Part shown: positions 1-8,391 of the stretch, piece after piece
Numbering within the stretch: position 1 is the first letter of the stretch
How the letters are laid out: each line of letters starts with the position of its first letter
Assembly: GCA_034440455.1 (NCBI GenBank)
Contig: JAWXCB010000019.1
Span: 117,909 to 181,908 of the forward strand
Direction of reading: 5' to 3'
Source: JAWXCB01 sp034440455
GTDB lineage: Bacteria; Bacteroidota; Bacteroidia; Chitinophagales; CAIOSU01
Length of the DNA stretch: 64,000 bases
Notes under the pieces: model-generated
What the model was told of the DNA's origin: nothing
Database searches by the model: none
Seen by the model: only the letters and a program-made list of their open reading frames with translations
Program-made: the position numbers and the translations under genes

Positions 1-699
1 GTAAACGGTATCGCAGGCGTTGGAGACAATGGCACAAACAAATATTTGTTCTCCGCAAACGGCATTGAGTACACGCAGTTTATTGAGAAAGGTTTAATGG
101 GCGCGTTGATTTATTATCAGGCGGTTGCAGTTTATCTTGATACGGATAAAATGAGCGTTGACAACACTACTGTTGTGAGCGGAAAATTTTACACGCAATT
201 AGAACACCATTGGGATGAAGCGTTTGGCTACTTCGGTGTGCCGGTTGATTTTCCTTCCACAACGACAGGAAGTCGTTATTGGGGAAAGTATTGCAGTGAC
301 AGAAACACGTTGCTCGGCACAAATCAAAAACTGATGGATGCGTTTCTCAAAGGCAGAGCTGCAATCAGCAATGATGATTTGGATACGCGTGATGGGCAGA
401 TTGCCATTATCCGTGAAGAGTGGGAACATGTGGTAGCTGGTACTGCGGTACATTATATGAATGGCTCGAAGAACGACTTTGCGGATGATGCATTGCGCAA
501 CCACCAGTTGTCCGAAGGGTATGCGTTCATTCTATCCCTGAAATACAACCCTGCGAGGAAAGTAACGATTCAGCAAATTGACTACTGGCTCGAATTGCTG
601 GGCGATAATTTTTATGAAGTCACGCTGACGAATATCAATACAGTCCGTGATGAGATTTCGGTAGTGTATGGATTTGAAAGCATGAAGGAGCAGTTGTAA
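1..699 (+). CDS. DUF4856 domain-containing protein, 5' end cut by the window
   Basis: The frame is open from base 1, so the gene begins upstream; the TTG at 46 is only the first possible start codon inside the window and is not the real start. About 232 residues are visible. The segment with EHHWDEAFGYFGVP and the neighbouring aromatic-rich helices are typical of DUF4856, a Bacteroidota family of secreted or outer-membrane-attached proteins of unknown biochemistry. It is followed after 79 bases by an imelysin-family lipoprotein, an HTTM membrane protein and a TonB-dependent receptor. That four-gene order recurs in Bacteroidota and is generally read as an iron or metal acquisition locus. Family call is firm; the role in iron uptake is inference from the neighbours. 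Confidence 0.82.
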   Translation, partial: VNGIAGVGDNGTNKYLFSANGIEYTQFIEKGLMGALIYYQAVAVYLDTDKMSVDNTTVVSGKFYTQLEHHWDEAFGYFGVPVDFPSTTTGSRYWGKYCSDRNTLLGTNQKLMDAFLKGRAAISNDDLDTRDGQIAIIREEWEHVVAGTAVHYMNGSKNDFADDALRNHQLSEGYAFILSLKYNPARKVTIQQIDYWLELLGDNFYEVTLTNINTVRDEISVVYGFESMKEQL

Positions 700-778
700 T
701 GTAAGAACTGAAAAATAAAATTCACCGCACAGACCTTGCATTTTCATCGCTGCAAGGTCTTGGCATTTTAAAAAGTAG

Positions 779-1897
779 ATGAGAATGAGACAAAATATCA
801 GTGCTTTTCTTGCGATTATTTTATCCGGATTAATCCTGACTTCAGGTTGTGGCAAGGACTCCCCCAACAAAGTCAACTTCGACCGCAAAGTGATGCTTGA
901 AAACTATGCAAACAACATAATCATCCCGACTTACCAAAATCTGAAATCGAAAACCGACAGCCTGAAAACTGCCGTTGATTCGTTCACTGTAAATCCAAGT
1001 TTAAATGAATTGGATGTGCTGCAAAATATTTTCCTGAATGTTTATCGCGCATGGCAGTTGGCTGAAGTGTATGAGTTAGGACCCGCAAAAGATGTGTTGC
1101 TCCGTAGCTCGTTCAATACGTTTCCAACGGACACAACGCTTATTGGCAGCAACCTGCGCAGCGGCTCTTACAATCTCGAAACCGCTTCAAACTTTAAGGC
1201 GAAAGGATTTCCAGCGCTTGATTTTCTGTTGTTCGGTTTAGCTGCGAGTGATGCAGCGATTCTTGATTTTTATACGACTGAAACATCCGCTGCTAATCGC
1301 CTAACGTATCTCACAGACATCATTGGTGAAATCAAAACAAAAACAGATGGAGTGTTAAACTTCTGGCAAAACGGTTATGTGGAAACATTCAAAAGCGCAG
1401 ACGGAACAGATGTCGGCAGCTCGACAAGTTATCTGGTGAATGAATTTAGCTATACGTGGGAGTTGACTAAGAATCCACGCATCGGAATTCCACTTGGAAA
1501 AAAGTCATTGGAGATTCCGTTGCCAAAAAAAACGGAAGCGTATTACAGCGGCATCTCGGTGGAACTTGCCGTGTTGAATTTGCAAAACATCAGGCGCGTG
1601 TTTATTGCAGAGCCAATTAATGGAACTGTGCAGGGTTTGAGTTTGAAAACATATCTGGATGAGTTAGGTGCTGAACACAATGGACAACCTTTGTCTGATA
1701 CTATCCTCACGCAATTTGATTTGGCGATTGCTAAAACCGAATTGGTTCCGAATCCGCTATCTGATGCTGTTGCGAATAATACGACTGTTGTGAATGTAGC
1801 GTACATCGAAATTCAAAAAGCCATGGTGCTGATTAAAAATGATATGCCATCCGCAATGGGGGTTTTGATTACTTATCAGGATTCGGATGGAGATTAA
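779..1897 (+). CDS. Imelysin (peptidase M75-like) family lipoprotein
   Basis: 372 residues. The N-terminus has a basic start, a hydrophobic core and a lipobox ending LTSGC, so Cys24 is the probable lipidated residue and the protein is predicted to sit on the envelope. The body is helical, with GFPALDFLLFG near residues 143-153, the position where imelysins carry their GxHxxE-type signature; here the motif is the Bacteroidota variant rather than the classical one. Imelysin-like proteins are periplasmic or surface iron-uptake components (the fold is shared with EfeO); protease activity is doubtful. It lies between DUF4856 and HTTM genes in the same direction, so it is probably co-transcribed with them and with the TonB receptor. 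Confidence 0.87.
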   Translation: MRMRQNISAFLAIILSGLILTSGCGKDSPNKVNFDRKVMLENYANNIIIPTYQNLKSKTDSLKTAVDSFTVNPSLNELDVLQNIFLNVYRAWQLAEVYELGPAKDVLLRSSFNTFPTDTTLIGSNLRSGSYNLETASNFKAKGFPALDFLLFGLAASDAAILDFYTTETSAANRLTYLTDIIGEIKTKTDGVLNFWQNGYVETFKSADGTDVGSSTSYLVNEFSYTWELTKNPRIGIPLGKKSLEIPLPKKTEAYYSGISVELAVLNLQNIRRVFIAEPINGTVQGLSLKTYLDELGAEHNGQPLSDTILTQFDLAIAKTELVPNPLSDAVANNTTVVNVAYIEIQKAMVLIKNDMPSAMGVLITYQDSDGD

Positions 1898-1899
1898 CA

Positions 1900-1932
1900 G
1901 TTTAAAGTTTAAGGTTTGAAGTTTAAAGTTTT
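1900..1932 (+). repeat. GTTTAAAGTTT-type dispersed repeat
   Basis: Degenerate tandem units of GTTTAAAGTTTAAGG type fill the gap after the imelysin gene. The same motif recurs at 44555-44669 and 49362-49411 in this window. Simple Bacteroidota intergenic repeat; if the TTG at 1916 were used as start of the next gene, it would be translated. Confidence 0.6.
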
Positions 1933-2023
1933 AGATAATAGAGAGTTCGAAAGGTCCTCCTTGAGTGATGCCTTTGCGCGTATTCAAAGGGGAAGCGCGT
2001 CTGCATGGAGCGTATGCAGGGGG

Positions 2024-3448
2024 ATGAGTTATGGAAGATTAGGGACATTTCTGACTGAACAAACCTCCATCACTCCACTCGTCATCTTCCGCATTTTGTT
2101 TGGCGCAGTAATGCTGTTCAGCGTAATCCGTTTTGCAGCCAACGGCTGGATTGAAACGCAGTACCTCGAGCCGACTTTCTTTTTCACTTATTATGGATTT
2201 GATTGGGTGAAGCCGTTTGGAGTAACAGGCATGTATTTACTCTTTGCGCTGATGGGGCTTTCTGCATTGATGGTGATGCTCGGCTGTTTTTACAGAATCT
2301 TCAGCGTGTTGTTTTTTCTCACGTTCACTTACATTGAACTGATTGACAAAACCAATTACCTTAATCATTATTACTTCATCAGCATCGTAAGTTTTCTGCT
2401 GACACTCGTCCCGGCTCATCGCAGTTTTTCTCTTGATGTGCTGCGCAATCCAAAACTTGAACTCACACACATTCCGGGTTGGATGATTTTCATTTTGCAA
2501 TTGCAACTTGGCATCGTGTATTTCTATGCGGGCATTGCAAAGTTGAATTATGATTGGCTTGTAAACGCACAGCCAATGAAAATTTGGCTGCCGTCAAAAT
2601 CCAATCTTCCGGTTATTGGATGGCTGTTTGAATATGTGTGGGTGGCGTATGCGTTCAGTTGGCTTGGCGCGTTCTATGATATTTCGATTCCATTTTTGCT
2701 TGTCTTCCGAAGAACAAGAGGGTTTGCCTATTCGCTTGTCATCGGCTTTCATTTTATGACGGGCATGTTGTTTCAAATCGGCATGTTCCCTTACATCATG
2801 ATTTTGCTCACGCTGATTTTCTTTCGGGCTGAAGTGCATGAAAAGATTCTTAACAATATTAAAAGTGCTTTCAAGCGCACAGCTGTCATGCTGAGTTTAT
2901 CGAAGCAAGGCGCAGGCACACGCCACCCTTCGACTCCGCTCAGGGTGACAGCTACGCACGGCTACGCATTGATAACTGTACTTGCGATTCACTTCCTTAT
3001 CCAACTCCTTCTCCCTTTCCGCTACGCGCTTTACCCCGACAATTTATTCTGGACAGAAGAAGGCTACCGTTTCTCGTGGCGCGTGATGCTGATGGAAAAA
3101 GCAGGCACTTGTTTTTTCTATGTCACCGACCCGAAAACAGGCGGCACAGATGAAGTAAGTCCTTCGGAATATCTCACGAAGCACCAGGAGAAAATGATGT
3201 CAACGCAGCCGGATATGCTTTTGCAATTCGCGCATGAACTCGAAACAATTTACAAACAACAAGGAATTGAAAATCCGGAAGTGCGCGTGGAGAGTTATGT
3301 ATCGCTGAACGGACGTGGCAGCAGATTGTTCATTGACCCGCAAGTGAATTTGGTTGCGCAGCAGGAAAGTTTCAGACATAAAGATTGGGTTTTGCCTTTT
3401 GAAGAAAGTCAGCGTGAACTTGCATTAAACCGTGAAGAAAAATTTTAA
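2024..3448 (+). CDS. HTTM domain membrane protein (vitamin-K-dependent gamma-carboxylase-like)
   Basis: About 474 residues from the ATG at 2024. An upstream TTG at 1916 would add 36 residues, but they are encoded by a dispersed repeat and lack hydrophobicity, so the ATG after the purine-rich stretch is preferred. Multiple membrane segments run from the RILFGAVMLFSV region to about residue 290, matching the horizontally transferred transmembrane domain (HTTM) shared with vitamin K-dependent gamma-carboxylase. A soluble C-terminal part follows. At about residues 287-310 the frame contains a palindromic repeat (2881-2953) read as MLSLSK...STPLRV, an in-frame insertion just before the last membrane helix. 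HTTM proteins of this operon type go with imelysin and TonB genes; substrate unknown. The 3' end overlaps the TonB receptor by 17 bases. Confidence 0.83.
   Translation: MSYGRLGTFLTEQTSITPLVIFRILFGAVMLFSVIRFAANGWIETQYLEPTFFFTYYGFDWVKPFGVTGMYLLFALMGLSALMVMLGCFYRIFSVLFFLTFTYIELIDKTNYLNHYYFISIVSFLLTLVPAHRSFSLDVLRNPKLELTHIPGWMIFILQLQLGIVYFYAGIAKLNYDWLVNAQPMKIWLPSKSNLPVIGWLFEYVWVAYAFSWLGAFYDISIPFLLVFRRTRGFAYSLVIGFHFMTGMLFQIGMFPYIMILLTLIFFRAEVHEKILNNIKSAFKRTAVMLSLSKQGAGTRHPSTPLRVTATHGYALITVLAIHFLIQLLLPFRYALYPDNLFWTEEGYRFSWRVMLMEKAGTCFFYVTDPKTGGTDEVSPSEYLTKHQEKMMSTQPDMLLQFAHELETIYKQQGIENPEVRVESYVSLNGRGSRLFIDPQVNLVAQQESFRHKDWVLPFEESQRELALNREEKF
2881..2953. repeat. Palindromic dispersed repeat inserted in frame in the HTTM gene
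   Basis: The outer arms AGCTGTCATGCTGAG and CTCAGGGTGACAGCT are inverted copies of each other, continuing inward with TTATCGAAG and CTTCGACTCCG. The consensus is familiar from Bacteroidota genomes as an intergenic palindrome. Here it lies wholly inside a coding region without breaking the frame. Confidence 0.85.
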
Positions 3449-5930
3449 CTACAAAGGGTACAAAGCGAGTACAACGCAACGAGCACTAAGAAAAAACTTT
3501 GCGCCCTTTGTGAAAACCTTCGTGCTCTTTGTGGTTTCTGTATTTTACTTACCGGCTTTCGCTCAATACCCCTCCATCTCCGGCTACGTTACTGAAAAAG
3601 AAAGTGGTGAGCCGCTACAAGGCGTGAGTGTTGCTTTGCAGCAAACATCTCACAACTCCATCACCGACCGCAACGGCAAATTCAAAATGGAAAATGTGAA
3701 GCCGGTGAGCAAATTCACCATCACGGTTACGCATATCGGTATGAAACCTATTTCAAGAGAAATTGAAATCGGCATCAAGAACATGCAACTGAATTTTGAA
3801 ATGGACTCAGCAGTAAAAACGCTGAAGGAAGTTACTGTGAGCGGAAAAGAAGAAAATGGAGGTGAAGCAACGTGGCTGAAAAGCATTGAAGGCACGGCAA
3901 TTTACGCGGGCAAGAAAACGGAAGTGATTCGGCTTGATGAAGTGAGCGCAAATCTTGCAACGAATAACAGCCGACAGGTGTATTCAAAAATTGCAGGGCT
4001 GAATGTGTGGGAAAGCGATGGCGCGGGAATACAACTCGGCATTGGCGGACGCGGAATGAGTCCCAACCGCACGAGCAATTTCACCGCGCGGCAAAACGGC
4101 TATGACATCAGCGCAGATGCGCTCGGCTATCCCGAAAGTTATTACACACCCCCTGCCGAAGCGCTTGACAGGATTGAAGTAGTGCGTGGCGCTGCATCAT
4201 TACAATACGGAACACAGTTTGGCGGTATGTTGAATTTTCGTTTGAAGCAAGCGCCTGAAGACAACGTGTTTTCTTTTGAATCACGCAACACGGGCGGCAG
4301 TTTTGGATTCTTCAATACGTTCAACAGTATTGGCGGCACAAAAAACAATTTCAGCTACTATGCATTTTATCAATATAAGCGCGGCAACGGCTGGCGAGAC
4401 AACAGCGGCTTTCACGCGCACACCGCTCATGCGAACCTGCTCTACCGCGTACATCAAAAAGTACGCATTGGCGTGGAATACACGCTCGCGCATTACTTGC
4501 AGCAACAAGCGGGCGGATTGACGGATGTTTTATTTGAGCAGGATGCGCGGCAATCTATCCGCGACAGGAATTGGTTTGAAGTGAAATGGAATGTTCCCGC
4601 GCTGCTTGTGCAATATGAGATTAGTCCGCGCACAAAATTGGATTTGAAAACATTCGCATTGATTGCAGAGCGCAACGCGCTTGGATTTCTCGGCTCTATC
4701 AATCGCACTGACCCGCTCGAAGAGCGTGATTTGATTGCAACGGAATTCCGCAACTGGGGAACGGAATTGCGCCTGTTGCATCGCTATCAACTGCGTGAAA
4801 ATTCTTCTGCGTTTCTCGCAGGCGCAAGAATCTATCAGGGCAAAACACACAACACGCAAGGCTTTGCTAATGACGGCTACGATGCCGATTTTGAATTCCT
4901 GCCCGGTGAAGAAAATATTTTGAATGAACATACATTCCCAAGTTTTAATGTCGCGCTGTTTGCTGAAAATATTTTCGCCATCACGGAGAAACTCAGCATC
5001 ACGCCCGGCTTGCGCTTTGAATATATTGATACGCGCTCCGATGGATTTTATGTGGAAGTGAACACTGACCTTGCGGGAAATGAAATCTCACGCCAGACTT
5101 TTGATGACAAGCAGGAAAGTCAGCGCACTTTCGTGTTGGGCGGAGTGGGCGTAAGCTACAAGCACAACAGGCAGATGGAACTGTATGCAAACTTTTCGCA
5201 GAACTATCGCGCCATCAACTTCAACGACTTGCGCATCGTGAATCCTAATTTCAGAGTGGACGCTGCGCTGAAAGATGAAAAAGGATTTACAACGGACATC
5301 GGCTTGCGGGGTGCGCATAAAAACTGGCTGCACTATGATGTGAGCGCTTATCTGATTTATTACAATGACAAAATCGGCTACGTGCTTGGCGTTGACAGCA
5401 TTTTGTTTAATATTTATCGCGAGCGCACCAATGTTGCCGATGCGCGTAATTACGGACTCGAAACTTTTTTTGAGATTGATTTCATCAAACTATGCAATGA
5501 GAAATCTGAACAAGGGCTTTCTCTTTTTTCCAATCTCACGATTCAGAATGGCGAATATGTCGCCTCTGAGGAATCTGCGTTTGACGGCAAGCAGGTAGAA
5601 CTTGTGCCGCCTGTAATTTTCAGAAGCGGGCTTACTTATCGTTTAAAAGATTTTAAAACTTCACTGCAAGTTTCTTACACACAGGAACATTACACCGATG
5701 CCACGAATGCCGAATACACGCCCAACGCGGTGAATGGCATCATCCCCTCCTACTACGTGATGGATTTTTCCGCAGAGTATCAATTTAAAAAATGGTTTAC
5801 AATTTCTACAGGCATCAATAATTTCACCAACAACAAATACTTCACGCGCAGGGCTGACGGCTATCCCGGTCCGGGCATTATTCCTTCCGATGGACTTTCA
5901 CTTTATGGGAGCGTGACGTTACGCCTGTGA
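3432..5930 (+). CDS. TonB-dependent receptor, probably iron-complex (Fe-dicitrate-like)
   Basis: 832 residues if the GTG at 3432 is used; a GTG at 3510 (806 residues) gives a cleaner signal peptide, MKTFVLFVVSVFYLPAFA, and is equally possible. After the signal come a carboxypeptidase-regulatory-like beta domain (SGYVTEKESGEPLQGVSVAL), a plug with IEVVRGAASLQYGTQFGG, and a 22-strand barrel ending in a C-terminal aromatic/Leu-Arg strand (YGSVTLRL). The barrel contains NFxxLRIVNPNF as in FecA-like receptors. It ends the DUF4856-imelysin-HTTM operon and overlaps HTTM by 17 bases, so the locus is best read as TonB-driven uptake of an iron complex. The entire start region, including the signal peptide, lies in an inverted repeat (3447-3536). 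Confidence 0.88.
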   Translation: MKKNFNYKGYKASTTQRALRKNFAPFVKTFVLFVVSVFYLPAFAQYPSISGYVTEKESGEPLQGVSVALQQTSHNSITDRNGKFKMENVKPVSKFTITVTHIGMKPISREIEIGIKNMQLNFEMDSAVKTLKEVTVSGKEENGGEATWLKSIEGTAIYAGKKTEVIRLDEVSANLATNNSRQVYSKIAGLNVWESDGAGIQLGIGGRGMSPNRTSNFTARQNGYDISADALGYPESYYTPPAEALDRIEVVRGAASLQYGTQFGGMLNFRLKQAPEDNVFSFESRNTGGSFGFFNTFNSIGGTKNNFSYYAFYQYKRGNGWRDNSGFHAHTAHANLLYRVHQKVRIGVEYTLAHYLQQQAGGLTDVLFEQDARQSIRDRNWFEVKWNVPALLVQYEISPRTKLDLKTFALIAERNALGFLGSINRTDPLEERDLIATEFRNWGTELRLLHRYQLRENSSAFLAGARIYQGKTHNTQGFANDGYDADFEFLPGEENILNEHTFPSFNVALFAENIFAITEKLSITPGLRFEYIDTRSDGFYVEVNTDLAGNEISRQTFDDKQESQRTFVLGGVGVSYKHNRQMELYANFSQNYRAINFNDLRIVNPNFRVDAALKDEKGFTTDIGLRGAHKNWLHYDVSAYLIYYNDKIGYVLGVDSILFNIYRERTNVADARNYGLETFFEIDFIKLCNEKSEQGLSLFSNLTIQNGEYVASEESAFDGKQVELVPPVIFRSGLTYRLKDFKTSLQVSYTQEHYTDATNAEYTPNAVNGIIPSYYVMDFSAEYQFKKWFTISTGINNFTNNKYFTRRADGYPGPGIIPSDGLSLYGSVTLRL
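3447..3536. repeat. Inverted dispersed repeat that encodes the receptor signal peptide
   Basis: Left arm AACTACAAAGGGTACAAAG and right arm CTTCGTGCTCTTTGTGGTT are near-perfect reverse complements. Related elements occur at 20540-20598 and 23899-23943. The right arm is read as TFVLFVV, the hydrophobic core of the TonB receptor signal peptide. Confidence 0.8.
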
Positions 5931-5997
5931 GGGTGATGATGATTATCATCCTCTTTCCGCGCATACTGAGTTAACATTGTGCATTTGAAAATTTGCC

Positions 5998-8385
5998 ATG
6001 ACAAACTATACCAAACCCTTCCGTGAAATCGGAATTGATGATGTCGCGCTCGTAGGCGGCAAGAACGCCTCGCTTGGCGAGATGTATCGCAATCTTTCAA
6101 AACAGGGCATTCTTGTGCCGGATGGATTTGCAACTCTTGCCGATGCGTATTGGGATTTCCTTGATAAAAACAATTTGCGCAAGTCGCTTGGCGCAGCGCT
6201 TGAAGAGTTGGATACAAAAAACTTCTCCAATCTGAATGTAATTGGCGAACGCTGTCGCTCGATGATGCTGAAAGCAGAAATGCCCGATGAATTTAAAGCA
6301 ACAATCCGCACAGGTCTTCAAGGCTTGGTGAAGGAGTATGGAAAAAACATTTCGCTTGCCGTGCGCAGCAGCGCAACGGCAGAAGACTTGCCCACCGCGA
6401 GTTTTGCAGGTCAGCAGGAATCCTATCTTAATATTCAAGGCAATGAAAATTTAATACACGCCTGCCAGCGCTGCTTTGCTTCGCTCTTCACAGACCGAGC
6501 GATTAAGTACCGCGTTGACAACGGCTTTGAGCACATGAAAGTCGCTTTATCTGTTGGCGTACAATTGATGGTTCGCTCTGACAAAGCATGTTCAGGCGTT
6601 ATGTTCACGCTTGATCCTGATTCTGGATTTGAAAATACCGTGCTCATTTCCGGAGCGTGGGGCTTGGGTGAAAATGTCGTGCAGGGCGCTGTGAATACCG
6701 ATGAGTTTCTCGTGTTCAAGCCGTTTACAGGCAAGGTGAGCAATCCTATTATTTCGCGCAAGTTGGGCAGCAAGGAAAAGACAATGATTTATGCCGAAGC
6801 AGGTAATGTAAACTCAACACTCAATATTCAAACGCCAAAAGAAAAGCAGGAGCAGTTTATCCTTAGTGATGCAGAAATAGTTAAGCTGGCGCAGTGGGCA
6901 ATAATCATTGAGCAACATTATGGCAGGCACATGGACATCGAGTGGGCGAAAGATGGAGTGAGCGGGGAGTTGTTCATTGTGCAGGCGCGACCGGAAACTG
7001 TACACAGCCAGCGCACTAAAACACATCGCTTCACGCAATACAAATTAAAGAGCAAGGGGAAAGTTTTATGCAAAGGCATCGGCTTGGGAAGCAGAATTAC
7101 GAGCGGCTATGCGCGTATCCTCCATTCGCCTGCGGACATTGACAAATTACAACAGAATGAAATCCTCGTGACGGGGCGCACCGACCCCGACTGGGACCCC
7201 GTGCTGAAGAAAGCCGCAGCCATCATCACCAATCAGGGCGGCAGAACATCACACGCAGCAATTGTTGCGCGCGAGCAGGGCGCTATCGCTATTGTTGGAA
7301 CAGGCGATGCAACACAAACCATCACTGACGGGCAACTGATTACCGTTTCCACTGCGGAGAGCGACACGGGTTTCGTCTATGAAGGAAAATTAGAGTGGGA
7401 TGAAAAGACTACGGATATCAGCCACGTAGAGATGCCGCAGACAAAAGTGATGTTCATCCTCGGACATCCCGAGCAGGCATTTAAATATTCGTTGCTGCCC
7501 AATGACGGTGTCGGGCTGATGCGCATGGAGTTTATCATTAACAATTCCATTGGTATTCACCCCATGGCGTTACAGCATTTTGAACAACTCACCGATGCAA
7601 AAGCAAAAGCGCTTATCGAAGAGCGCACGAAGCAGTATAAAAACAAAAGAGATTTTTTCATTCACCGTTTAGCGGAATCCACTGCGCAAATCGCTGCCGC
7701 CTTTTATCCAAAAGATGTGATTGTGCGCATGAGCGATTTCAAATCAAATGAATATGCGAACCTGATTGGCGGAAAGCAATTCGAGCCGAAAGAAGAAAAC
7801 CCCATGATTGGCTTCCGGGGCGCATCGCGCTATTATCATCCGCTGTACCGCGAGGGATTTGAGTTGGAATGTGCCGCCATGAAAATGGTGCGCGAGCAAA
7901 TGGGATTCACCAACGTGAAGCTGATGATTCCTTTTTGCCGTACGGTAAATGAAGGCGAGAAGGTTGTTGAAATCATGAAACAAAACGGGCTTGAGCGCGG
8001 CAAAAACGGATTGGAATTATACATCATGGTTGAGATTCCCAGCAACGCGCTGCTCGCAGAAGAATTTGCAAAACATTTTGACGGATTCTCCATCGGCAGC
8101 AACGATCTCACGCAACTCACACTTGGCGCTGACCGCGACTCGGAACTACTCAGCGACATCTTCAGTCCTTTTGACCCCGCAGTGATGCAGTTGATTCGCA
8201 TGGCGATTGAAAAGGCAAAAACAGCAGGCATTAAAATCGGCTTGTGCGGACAAGCGCCCAGCGACTATCCCGAATACGCGCAGTTTCTCGTGGAGTGCGG
8301 CATTGACAGCATCTCGTTTAATCCTGATGCATTGCTGAAGGGAATTGAGAATATCAGCCAAGCCGAGACGAAACTGAAAAAGTAA
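5998..8385 (+). CDS. ppsA: Phosphoenolpyruvate synthase
   Basis: 795 residues, the normal size for PEP synthase (pyruvate, water dikinase), which makes PEP, AMP and phosphate from pyruvate and ATP in gluconeogenesis. The N-terminal ATP-grasp domain starts with GGKNASLGEM (residues 19-28) and holds FTLDPDSGF. The central phosphohistidine domain has GGRTSHAAIVARE with the swivelling His at residue 419. The C-terminal PEP/pyruvate barrel has GVGLMRMEFI, MIGFRGASRYYHP, the SIGSNDLTQL segment and GLCGQAPSDYPE, which provides the catalytic Cys. Start ATG at 5998 directly precedes the conserved domain. The gene stands alone on this strand and converges with a CoA-transferase gene 6 bases downstream. 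All key motifs are intact. Confidence 0.96.
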   Translation: MTNYTKPFREIGIDDVALVGGKNASLGEMYRNLSKQGILVPDGFATLADAYWDFLDKNNLRKSLGAALEELDTKNFSNLNVIGERCRSMMLKAEMPDEFKATIRTGLQGLVKEYGKNISLAVRSSATAEDLPTASFAGQQESYLNIQGNENLIHACQRCFASLFTDRAIKYRVDNGFEHMKVALSVGVQLMVRSDKACSGVMFTLDPDSGFENTVLISGAWGLGENVVQGAVNTDEFLVFKPFTGKVSNPIISRKLGSKEKTMIYAEAGNVNSTLNIQTPKEKQEQFILSDAEIVKLAQWAIIIEQHYGRHMDIEWAKDGVSGELFIVQARPETVHSQRTKTHRFTQYKLKSKGKVLCKGIGLGSRITSGYARILHSPADIDKLQQNEILVTGRTDPDWDPVLKKAAAIITNQGGRTSHAAIVAREQGAIAIVGTGDATQTITDGQLITVSTAESDTGFVYEGKLEWDEKTTDISHVEMPQTKVMFILGHPEQAFKYSLLPNDGVGLMRMEFIINNSIGIHPMALQHFEQLTDAKAKALIEERTKQYKNKRDFFIHRLAESTAQIAAAFYPKDVIVRMSDFKSNEYANLIGGKQFEPKEENPMIGFRGASRYYHPLYREGFELECAAMKMVREQMGFTNVKLMIPFCRTVNEGEKVVEIMKQNGLERGKNGLELYIMVEIPSNALLAEEFAKHFDGFSIGSNDLTQLTLGADRDSELLSDIFSPFDPAVMQLIRMAIEKAKTAGIKIGLCGQAPSDYPEYAQFLVECGIDSISFNPDALLKGIENISQAETKLKK

Positions 8386-8391
8386 TCCGTT

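Noticed and set aside
1916..2023. N-terminal 36 codons of the HTTM protein from TTG 1916
   Set aside because: The first codons are repeat sequence and the stretch is not hydrophobic; the ATG at 2024 directly precedes the conserved membrane domain.
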